Origin: Thiopontia sp964416755
Lineage (GTDB): Bacteria; Pseudomonadota; Gammaproteobacteria; GCF-002020875
Assembly: GCA_964416755.1 (NCBI GenBank)
Contig: CAYQFH010000020.1
Coordinates: 1-29,829, forward strand
DNA: 29,829 nt
Reading direction: 5' to 3'
In this document: in pieces, positions 23,457 to 29,829 of the stretch
Numbering within the stretch: the stretch's first letter is position 1
Layout: every line of letters begins with the position of its first letter
The notes under the pieces: generated by a model
What the model saw: the letters and a program-made list of their open reading frames with translations, nothing else
Told to the model about the DNA's origin: nothing
The model's database searches: none
Program-made: the position numbers and the translations under genes

Positions 23457-26249
23457 TCAGCGGATCGCACGCCCCATCTCATTGATCAGGGTCGGCAGCA
23501 AGGTATCCAGCTGCCCCAACTCATCCTGGTCGATCGCATCGCAAACCGCCTTGCCCAGATGAGTCAACTCCGGATAGCCGAAGGTGGTACCACTCCCCTT
23601 GACCGTATGGGCACTATTGCGCACCTGCACCCAATCCTGCTTCTTGTACCCCTCTTCAATCAGTCGTCTCATCTCGGCAGTACGCTCTGAAAAGAGCTGC
23701 AGCAGATCATCATCCAGAAAAGCGGATACCGACTCAGCTGCACTGATCTGTTCAGATGCTTTGGTGTTGTGATCCACCACAGTCAGATACTGCTTCAATA
23801 CAGCAATCAGCTTCTTCCGTTCGATGGGTTTGGCCAGAAAACCGCTACTGCCAGCCTGCTCAAACTGATCCCGGTGCTGTCTCATCACATTGGCAGTGAG
23901 TGCCACAATGGGCATCTCACAACCAGCTTGTCGTAGCAGCGCTGTAGCCTCAATACCATCCATCTCTGGCATCTGCATATCCATCAAGATCAGATCAAAG
24001 GGTTCACTCAATGCCAGTTCAAGTGCTTCTGCTCCGTTATTCGCCATCACCACATCAATCCCGAACCCCTCCAACATACGTCGCTCTACAATCTGCAGCT
24101 CCGGTGTGTCCTCTGCAATCAGAACCCTGCCACTGAATCGATAATCCTCCTCCATCACCATGCGGTTGCAACCGGGCAGACTCGGCTGTGTGCCTGTATG
24201 ACAGGGCAGCTGCAGGGTAAAACAGGATCCAATCCCCTCTTCACTCTCTACCTGTATGGTTCCCCCCATCAACTCTGCCAGTGTCCAGGAGATGTGCAGA
24301 CCCAGTCCGGTACCACCGAAACGACGGGAGATCGACTGATCGCCCTGCTCAAAGGGTTTGAAGAGACGCCCCTTGACCTCTCTGGACATGCCGATCCCAC
24401 TGTCATTAACCTGCAGGTAGAGCTGATCACTGGCCCAGCATTTCAGGGTGATACTGCCTCTCTTGGTGAACTTGATTGCATTACCGATCAGGTTAATCAG
24501 TATCTGACCAATACGTCGTCCATCTCCCTGCAGCTGATAGCTGAAATCTCCCCGTTTATCGATCTTGAAGGCGATGCCCCGATCAGCACAGCTTACCGAG
24601 AAGAGTTGACTCATCTCATCCAGCAAAACACAAAGATCAAACTCTCCGGGATCGATCTCAAATTTTCCCGACTCTATTTTCGAAAGATCGAGGATGTCAT
24701 TGATCAACGCCAGCTGCCCTCGGGCCGAGGTCTTGATCCCCTGCAGCATCTGCTGCTGCTCTTTATTGAGCTTGGTCATCTCCAGCGCTTCACTGTTGCC
24801 GATGATAGCCGTCAATGGCGTGCGCAATTCATGGCTCATCGCAGCAAGAAAGTCATCCTTGGCCTTGCTCGACTGCCGTATCTGTTCTGCGTTGAGCAGA
24901 TCACTCAGACTATGAAAGACCCAGACATCTCCAGACTCTCCCGCCGCAATCTCCGACAGCGGTGAACGGGTCACTGAAACCGGCAGTGTAGAGCCATCCT
25001 TGCAGCAGAGCATGGAGCGATCGAATGCAACCCGCTCATTATCCTCCAGCAATGTCTCCACACGCTTGCCGAGCAGTTCGTGCTGCAGATAGCCGGACAT
25101 CTGCAACAGTGCCAGGTTGACCTGTTCGATGGTCCCATTGCCATTGGCCACACAGAGACCATCGGGGATGCTTTGCAAAATCGACTCCAGCCACTGCTGG
25201 CGCAGACTTGCCTCCCGCTCCTTGAGCTGCATCCTCTCTCTGCGACGTCGTTGCTCTTCACTCTTGCGAATATGGATGCGCAGTGATCGCTGATTCTGGA
25301 TATAGCGCTGCATGACCGCAACACGGCGCAGGAAGATCTCGGTCGGATCATCCTTGTAGATGACATCCATCGCACCCGCTTCCAGCGCCTGTACCTCCAC
25401 CTCTGACTTCTGGGTAAAGATGACCACCAGAGTATTGTGGGTCACTGGATTGGAAAGCAGCTGTCGAGTCAGCTCATCTCCGTTGCCGCCGGGCATGTAG
25501 TAATCGATAATAGAGATATCGGGTAGAAACTGTTCCGCAAGCAGCAGCGCCTCTCCCATGTTTGCTGCACTCTTAACCTGATACTGCGGATTCCTGCTGA
25601 GCAGGTCTGTATAGACTGCGCACACGGTTGCCGAGTCATCCACCAGCATGATCCGGGTCAGGTCTTCACCGGAGTCATGTCCTGACAGCAGATCCAACTC
25701 GCTTGCCGGCATCTGATCAAAGGGGGAGAAGGCAAGCCGCTGTGGATATTGTGCCTGCTCCCACTGCATCGCAAACAGCGTGGTCAACTGCAGCAGAACA
25801 TTTTGATCAATCGGCTTTCTCAAAAAGATGAAATCCATACCGATCTGTTGACGCAGCTCCTGCAAGCCATAATCGAGATGGGTGGTAATCAGGATAATCC
25901 TCACCAGTGGATCCACCTTGCGGATCTGTTTGGCAGTCTCCAGGCCATCCCAGCCACCGGGCATACGCATATCCAGATAGATCACCGCGTAGGGGGTACT
26001 GGAGGCTTTTGCCGCTTCAACTTTTTCCAACCCCTCCTCACCACTCAGCACAGTGTCCAAATCAAAGACCAGAGCACTATCCATTGCATCAGTCCGATCC
26101 GCGACCGAAGCGCCGGTCAACAGTTCAAGGCTGGCTACCTGCCCCTGAAATTCATCATTACGATAAAGAATGTCATGGTAGAGCTTGCAAACCTCAGGCT
26201 CGTCATCGATTGCAAGTACACGATAGCAGGAGGGGGATGCTAACGACAT
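23457..26249 (-). CDS. Soluble hybrid histidine kinase: REC(insertion)-REC-PAS-HisKA-HATPase-REC-HPt
   Basis: A 930-residue cytosolic hybrid kinase without membrane segments. Domains in order: insertion-type REC (about 10-155, Asp93 in LDMRMPGGWDG), REC (about 195-320, Asp249 in IIDYYMPGGNG), a coiled basic linker rich in Arg/Glu, PAS (about 350-455), HisKA with His473 in MSHELRTPL, HATPase_c (NLIGNAIKFT, DSGIGM, GGTGLGLHI), REC (Asp757, MDMQMPEMDG) and HPt (His881 in AHTVKGSG). All relay residues are present. It is the first gene of a probable operon with the XRE-receiver regulator and the 1025-residue kinase. A (TGCC)10 tract lies 43 bases upstream of its ATG. Two receivers ahead of the kinase core suggest input from other kinases. 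Confidence 0.93.
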   Translation of the reverse strand: MSLASPSCYRVLAIDDEPEVCKLYHDILYRNDEFQGQVASLELLTGASVADRTDAMDSALVFDLDTVLSGEEGLEKVEAAKASSTPYAVIYLDMRMPGGWDGLETAKQIRKVDPLVRIILITTHLDYGLQELRQQIGMDFIFLRKPIDQNVLLQLTTLFAMQWEQAQYPQRLAFSPFDQMPASELDLLSGHDSGEDLTRIMLVDDSATVCAVYTDLLSRNPQYQVKSAANMGEALLLAEQFLPDISIIDYYMPGGNGDELTRQLLSNPVTHNTLVVIFTQKSEVEVQALEAGAMDVIYKDDPTEIFLRRVAVMQRYIQNQRSLRIHIRKSEEQRRRRERMQLKEREASLRQQWLESILQSIPDGLCVANGNGTIEQVNLALLQMSGYLQHELLGKRVETLLEDNERVAFDRSMLCCKDGSTLPVSVTRSPLSEIAAGESGDVWVFHSLSDLLNAEQIRQSSKAKDDFLAAMSHELRTPLTAIIGNSEALEMTKLNKEQQQMLQGIKTSARGQLALINDILDLSKIESGKFEIDPGEFDLCVLLDEMSQLFSVSCADRGIAFKIDKRGDFSYQLQGDGRRIGQILINLIGNAIKFTKRGSITLKCWASDQLYLQVNDSGIGMSREVKGRLFKPFEQGDQSISRRFGGTGLGLHISWTLAELMGGTIQVESEEGIGSCFTLQLPCHTGTQPSLPGCNRMVMEEDYRFSGRVLIAEDTPELQIVERRMLEGFGIDVVMANNGAEALELALSEPFDLILMDMQMPEMDGIEATALLRQAGCEMPIVALTANVMRQHRDQFEQAGSSGFLAKPIERKKLIAVLKQYLTVVDHNTKASEQISAAESVSAFLDDDLLQLFSERTAEMRRLIEEGYKKQDWVQVRNSAHTVKGSGTTFGYPELTHLGKAVCDAIDQDELGQLDTLLPTLINEMGRAIR

Positions 26250-26292
26250 ATCTCCCTCTCTGCTAGAAACAATAGAGGGGATGAACTAGATT

Positions 26293-26332
<40 letters not shown>

Positions 26333-26422
26333 AAAATATTCTGTTGCAAAAGAGGGCAACGGTGGTGCTTCAACTTAACTTCCCCCGGGCTGTTTTCATC
26401 GGCATAGATGATAGATCAATAA

Positions 26423-26436
26423 TCAGGTCGGCCTGA
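26423..26436 (-). terminator. Possible weak terminator TCAGG-4-CCTGA
   Basis: A 5-base hairpin, followed on the minus strand by TTATT, lies about 60 bases past the stop of the C_GCAxxG gene. The stem is short and the T-run broken, so the call is tentative. The rest of 26250-26497 apart from the TGCC tract shows no gene. Confidence 0.25.
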
Positions 26437-26497
26437 CTGAACCCCATTATGTCATAAACCCTGCTGCGGGTACCCCTCTCTTTTCAGCAGCACGGCA

Positions 26498-26992
26498 CTA
26501 CCCTTCAGCCAGCAGCTCCTCAGTAACCCATTTAGTCACCAGCGCGGTCGCATATGCGCAGCGGTCTCCTCTCGCATCTGAGAACCCTTGATACTGATCC
26601 GCTTTCCACATATCCCAGGTTTTTCCGGTAAAAGCGTGCTGCAGATCTTCACAGCTGGTTCCTCCAAACTCATCCTGAAAGCGTTCAACCAGTTTTTTAC
26701 CCGCCTGGAAGTTATCCATTCCACGCCCCTCATGCAGCTTGTCAGCAGGTCTTCCCTTCTTTACGCCCAATGCTAACAGTCCACCAGTGAGCGCTCCACA
26801 TGCTCCGGAACCCATCAGGCCGCCGCCTCCGGAAAGTCCGTGGCTGGCCTGAATCGTCTGAGCTGAGACTAACCCCGTTGTCTCCTTGACTGCAGTCAGC
26901 ACACACTGTGGGCAGCAGCCATACTTTACATCCAGATCGTAAGCAATTCTGTAAGCCTTATCGGAGACACATTTAACAACCAATTCATCCAT
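26498..26992 (-). CDS. C_GCAxxG_C_C-family putative redox protein
   Basis: A 164-residue Cys-rich protein of the C_GCAxxG_C_C family, thought to be redox-active or metal-binding, of unknown cellular role. Seen in the sequence: GCCPQCVL near the N terminus, GSGACGALTGGLLALGVK in the middle (the family's central Cys-Gly-Ala...Gly motif), and single later Cys residues in TSCEDLQ and DRCAYA, in family order. No signal peptide is evident, so it is probably cytosolic. The frame continues upstream, but GGAAG at 27000-27004 is spaced 7 bases from the ATG at 26992, and MDELVVKCVSDKAYRIAYD fits the family N terminus. It is upstream of, and co-directional with, the repeat tract and the kinase operon; a functional link is not shown. 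Confidence 0.82.
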   Translation of the reverse strand: MDELVVKCVSDKAYRIAYDLDVKYGCCPQCVLTAVKETTGLVSAQTIQASHGLSGGGGLMGSGACGALTGGLLALGVKKGRPADKLHEGRGMDNFQAGKKLVERFQDEFGGTSCEDLQHAFTGKTWDMWKADQYQGFSDARGDRCAYATALVTKWVTEELLAEG

Positions 26993-27267
26993 AATCAATC
27001 TTCCATCTTTAGGCCATCCTCTGAAAATATACACTTTTCATGCGATAGCAGCGTCAGCTCCGTACTCAAATCGTGATCTATTTGCGTGCACACTGCGGTT
27101 GGCACGAGCACTCGCAGAGAAAACACTATTTTTAGAGATACCTTTGATAAATTCAGTGATCTTGCTCATATCAAGATCAAAGTTCACCAAACTCAAAGTA
27201 GCTTGAACCCAGCCAGAAATTATCCTTTTCGACAATCATGGGGCGCTCTGGGGCGGTTCCTGCCCCC
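26993..27267. other. 275-base region between the C_GCAxxG gene and the trpE-coupled gene
   Basis: The only open frame is a 65-codon minus-strand frame (27038-27235) without a ribosome site or recognisable domain; its basic, Ala/Arg/Ser-rich C terminus may be a decayed gene end. GGGGC-7-GCCCC at 27250-27266 is a possible hairpin just after the stop at 27268, but no T-run follows. TATATT near 27030 on the minus strand could be a -10 box for the C_GCAxxG gene; no good -35 is visible. Confidence 0.4.
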
Positions 27268-27612
27268 TTACTGCACGGCGGCCGCCATCGCCAGCGCAAA
27301 AGCTTCACGGTGACGAATACTGCTGTCCTGTGCAATATCAAGTTGACATCCTCCGTTCAGCTCTTCGGCAAAGCCGCCAAAACCGACTGCTGAAAGCGTT
27401 GCCAACATCACCGCACGTTCACCGCAGCTGAGCCAGCCCTCTGCTTCACGTGCACGCTGAAAGAAAGCGCCATCGTTATCGACATTGAAGTTGATCACAT
27501 GTGAGTGGAGTTGTTCCCAGGTGTGTAGCTGCGAGATATCGAGATTCCAGGCACGCTCCACCAGGCGGCCACCCATCCCATCACGAAAACGGATAAAGTC
27601 GGAGTCAGCCAT
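27268..27612 (-). CDS. Unrecognised 114-residue protein translationally coupled to trpE
   Basis: I do not recognise this protein. It is soluble, with no signal peptide or membrane helix, and has a conserved-looking core (WEQLHSHVINFNVDNDGAFF, then LSCGERAVMLATLSAVGFGGFAEEL) and a helical C terminus. Its ATG lies inside the last codons of trpE (8-base overlap, ATGGCTGA), the typical layout of a coupled gene, which argues that it is real. There are two Cys residues (LSCGER and GGCQLD). Being in the rpe-gph-trpE unit suggests a housekeeping setting rather than membership in the signalling island, and it marks the last gene before the island's right border. Confidence 0.65.
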   Translation of the reverse strand: MADSDFIRFRDGMGGRLVERAWNLDISQLHTWEQLHSHVINFNVDNDGAFFQRAREAEGWLSCGERAVMLATLSAVGFGGFAEELNGGCQLDIAQDSSIRHREAFALAMAAAVQ

Positions 27613-29083
27613 CCAGGCCGGCCTCGGCCATCTCTACCGCACGGAATACTGCACGCCCCTTGTTCATGGTCTCTTTCCACTCCAGCCGGGGAATGGAGTC
27701 ATGCACCACACCTGCACCCGCCTGAATGTGCAGCTCCCCATTCTTGATCACTGCAGTACGAATCGCAATGGCGGTATCCATGTTGCCATTCCAACCGATA
27801 TAACCGACTGCACCTGCATAGATACCGCGCTTGACCGGCTCCAGCTCATCGATAATCTCCATCGCCCGAATCTTAGGCGCGCCACTGACGGTACCAGCCG
27901 GGAAAGTGGCACGTAGTGCGTCCATCGCATTCATCTCCGGCTTCAGCTTGCCGGTGACATTAGAAACAATGTGCATCACGTGGGAGTAGCGCTCGATCTT
28001 CATCTTCTCAGTCAGCTCCACTGTGCCAGTGACTGCCACCCGTCCCACATCATTTCGCCCCAGATCAATCAGCATCAGGTGCTCCGCCAACTCCTTGGGA
28101 TCAGCCAGCAACTCCTGTTCCAACGCCAGATCCTCTGCTTCTGTATGGCCACGGCGACGGGTACCGGCAATCGGGCGTACCGTCACCTCACCATCTTCGA
28201 CTCGGGTTAGAATCTCCGGAGAGGAACCAACCACATGAAAGTCGCCCAGATTGAGATAGAACATGTAGGGGGATGGATTCAGCGTACGCAGTGCGCGGTA
28301 GAGGTTAAGTGGTGGAGCCTGAAAGGGAATCGAGAGGCGCTGTGAGATCACCACCTGCATTACATCGCCTTCAACAATATACTCCTTGATACGGTTTACC
28401 GCAGACTCAAACTTCTCCTGGGTAAAGCCGGAAACAAAGTCTGATTCGCTGATCGAGCGCGTGGCGCCCCCCTGTTCCAGTGGATGCACCGCCTGGTTGA
28501 GTTTCGCACTGATCTGCTCCAGCCGCTGTTGCCCTTGCTCCCACGCATCCTCGGAGGGCGCCACGTGAATCACGATATGGAGCTTGCCACTGAGGTTATC
28601 GAAGACCAGCACCTCTTCCGAGACCATCAGGATGATATCGGGATTATCCAGTGGATCAGCCTCGGGAATCTCGGTCAACCGCTCCTCAATCAGCCGAACC
28701 GTGTCATAACCGAAACAACCGACCAGTCCACCAGTAAAGCGGGGGAAGCCCTCACACTGGGCCACATCAAACTGCTGGCGATAGTTCTCAATCCAGCTCA
28801 GCGGATCATCCGCTTCGATCGACTCCACCTCCACTCCATCACTTTCGATGGTAATGCGCTTTCCACGAACCCGCAGGATCGTCTTCGCTGGCAAGCCAAT
28901 AATGGAGTAGCGGCCCCACTTCTCCCCACCCTGCACCGACTCGAACAGATAGCTGTACGGCCCCTCTGCCACCTTGCGATAGGCGGAGAGCGGCGTATCC
29001 ATATCTGCCAGAATCTCCTGCGTCAGCGGGATACGATTATGGCCGTTTGCGGCCAGTTCATCAAAGCGAGCACGATCCATCAT
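27605..29083 (-). CDS. trpE: Anthranilate synthase component I TrpE
   Basis: TrpE converts chorismate and ammonia (from TrpG) to anthranilate, the first committed step of tryptophan synthesis. The 492 residues match the family. Seen in order: SYLFESVQGGEKWGRYS (the Ser/Glu region around the tryptophan feedback site), GDVMQVVISQRLS, VGSSPEIL, VRPIAGTRRRG, HLMLIDLGRNDVGRV, SHVMHIVSNVTG, TFPAGTVSGAPKIRAMEII and QAGAGVVHDSIPRLEW, all standard chorismate-binding segments. The start at 29083 (ATG ATG) lies 6 bases after the gph stop, and no leader peptide or attenuator could fit there. The stop overlaps the next gene. Its partner trpG is about 25 kb away beyond the island. Confidence 0.97.
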   Translation of the reverse strand: MMDRARFDELAANGHNRIPLTQEILADMDTPLSAYRKVAEGPYSYLFESVQGGEKWGRYSIIGLPAKTILRVRGKRITIESDGVEVESIEADDPLSWIENYRQQFDVAQCEGFPRFTGGLVGCFGYDTVRLIEERLTEIPEADPLDNPDIILMVSEEVLVFDNLSGKLHIVIHVAPSEDAWEQGQQRLEQISAKLNQAVHPLEQGGATRSISESDFVSGFTQEKFESAVNRIKEYIVEGDVMQVVISQRLSIPFQAPPLNLYRALRTLNPSPYMFYLNLGDFHVVGSSPEILTRVEDGEVTVRPIAGTRRRGHTEAEDLALEQELLADPKELAEHLMLIDLGRNDVGRVAVTGTVELTEKMKIERYSHVMHIVSNVTGKLKPEMNAMDALRATFPAGTVSGAPKIRAMEIIDELEPVKRGIYAGAVGYIGWNGNMDTAIAIRTAVIKNGELHIQAGAGVVHDSIPRLEWKETMNKGRAVFRAVEMAEAGLDG

Positions 29084-29089
29084 CGTCTG

Positions 29090-29767
29090 TTACTGGGCGT
29101 TGAATACCTGTGGAAACTCTGCCATCGAATCGATCACCACATCGGGATTGTAGTCACGGATATCTTCGCCATGGTTGTAGCCGTAACTCATACAGACAAT
29201 GGAGAAGCCAGCAGCACGCGCCGCCTTCACATCGCTCATCGAATCACCAATCATGGTCGCCTCTTCCGGCTTCAGACCAAAGTGGTCGGAGACGTGCAAC
29301 AGTGGACCCGGATCGGGCTTCTTCACCGGCAGGGTATCGCCACTGACCACAATCTCGAAATGGTCGATGATGCCCAAGTCACGCAAAATCGGCAGGGTAT
29401 AACGCTCCGCCTTGTTGGTGACACAGCCAATGCGCAGTGGCTGCTCCTTCAACCAGGCCAGCCCCTCTTCAACACCGGGATAGAGCACACTGCGCTTGCT
29501 GGTGTTCTCAGCATAGAGATCGGAAAAGACCGGAAATGCCTTCTCAAACAGCGCTTCCTCCGGCTCGCCGTCGAGTGAATCGGTCAACGCACGACGTACC
29601 AGACGCTCGACCCCGTTACCAACCCAGTGGCGCACCCGCGCCTCTCCACGGATGGGCATATCGATCGTCTTCATCATCTCATCCACGCACCAGGCCAGGT
29701 CGGGAACACTATCAACGAGAGTGCCGTCAACATCGATCAGCACCATCTTTGGAAGTTTCAAAGCCAT
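29090..29767 (-). CDS. gph: Phosphoglycolate phosphatase (HAD family)
   Basis: Gph dephosphorylates 2-phosphoglycolate, formed during DNA repair or by Rubisco oxygenation. The 225 residues show HAD motif I as DVDGTLVDS (nucleophile Asp12, acid Asp14), motif II Thr in GCVTNKAE, motif III Lys in PVKKPDPGPL and motif IV in MIGDSMSDVKAARAAG. The cap domain between motifs I and II has the Gph-type VGNGVERLVRRAL segment. Order rpe-gph-trpE, with 5- and 6-base gaps, is a classic gammaproteobacterial unit and supports the specific name over other HAD phosphatases. Confidence 0.93.
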   Translation of the reverse strand: MALKLPKMVLIDVDGTLVDSVPDLAWCVDEMMKTIDMPIRGEARVRHWVGNGVERLVRRALTDSLDGEPEEALFEKAFPVFSDLYAENTSKRSVLYPGVEEGLAWLKEQPLRIGCVTNKAERYTLPILRDLGIIDHFEIVVSGDTLPVKKPDPGPLLHVSDHFGLKPEEATMIGDSMSDVKAARAAGFSIVCMSYGYNHGEDIRDYNPDVVIDSMAEFPQVFNAQ

Positions 29768-29772
29768 AACAG

Positions 29773-29829
29773 TTATGCGTTGTTTGCCTTGGCCAGCTCG
29801 TCACGGAACTCCTTGAGGATGGAGTCATA
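29773..29829 (-). CDS. rpe: C-terminal end of a probable ribulose-phosphate 3-epimerase (runs off the right edge)
   Basis: Only the last 18 codons and the stop are in the window (YDSILKEFRDELAKANNA). They resemble the C-terminal helix of Rpe proteins, and the gene lies 5 bases upstream of gph, where rpe is expected in this operon type. The identity rests mainly on gene order. Confidence 0.65.
   Translation of the reverse strand, partial: YDSILKEFRDELAKANNA

Noticed and set aside
24198..24965. A 255-codon plus-strand open frame opposite the 930-residue kinase
   Set aside because: Antisense to the HATPase and HisKA regions with no ribosome site or domain.
3843..26249. Recent tandem duplication or misassembly producing the several kinases
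   Set aside because: The kinases differ in sensors and domain order, and even conserved motifs differ at many bases, so they are old paralogs. Only the 100-N gap remains suspect.
27038..27235. A 65-codon minus-strand open frame
   Set aside because: No ribosome site, no recognisable domain and no coupling to neighbours; kept only as a note on the intergenic region.
29084..29089. A trp leader peptide or attenuator before trpE
   Set aside because: Only 6 bases separate gph and trpE, so no attenuator fits there; none is visible before trpG either.
28484..29578. A 364-codon plus-strand open frame opposite trpE and gph
   Set aside because: It lies antisense to two well-supported genes, its translation is rich in His/Gln/Leu as expected from reversed coding DNA, and it has no domain.

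Overview
The window looks like chromosomal DNA of a free-living or symbiotic gammaproteobacterium. The evidence is the gene order rpe-gph-trpE, a separate trpG-trpD-trpC run, a fused LplT-PlsC-acyl-ACP synthetase protein, KefB/YbaL-type antiporter and many hybrid histidine kinases. Base composition is moderate (roughly half G+C by eye). The style of the genes recalls Chromatiales/Sedimenticola-type sulfur oxidisers, but that placement is inference. No rRNA, tRNA, CRISPR array, transposase or phage gene was seen.

Right edge (minus strand, 27268-29829): the last codons of a probable rpe, then gph, trpE and an unrecognised 114-codon gene that overlaps the trpE stop. Left edge (minus strand, 1-2087): trpG, trpD and the start of trpC, tightly packed. 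The tryptophan genes are therefore split into two blocks about 25 kb apart.

Between the two blocks lies a signalling island. From right to left it holds: a C_GCAxxG_C_C redox-type protein; a perfect (TGCC)10 tetranucleotide repeat; an operon of a 930-residue hybrid kinase, an XRE-HTH/receiver regulator and a 1025-residue hybrid kinase; a kinase of about 696 residues interrupted by a 100-N assembly gap; a plus-strand orphan protein resembling DUF5610; a 1363-residue hybrid kinase followed by a stand-alone receiver protein; the plus-strand lplT-aas fusion; and a leftward run tauE-like, GNAT acetyltransferase, 979-residue hybrid kinase, kefB-like antiporter, which continues into trpGDC.

The five hybrid kinases and two stand-alone regulators contain 15 visible receiver domains, three intact HPt domains and one HPt domain whose phospho-accepting His is replaced by Tyr. 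The receivers fall into three recognisable classes: an N-terminal DYYxPxGNG type, a C-terminal DMQMPEMDG type, and an insertion-bearing DMRMPPGxDG type. The only obvious DNA-binding output of the whole set is the XRE-receiver protein. This suggests a multi-kinase phosphorelay with many receiver nodes and few outputs. The repeat tract in the leader of the 930-residue kinase operon could make part of the network phase-variable. These system-level statements are inference; the domain content and positions are read directly from the sequence.
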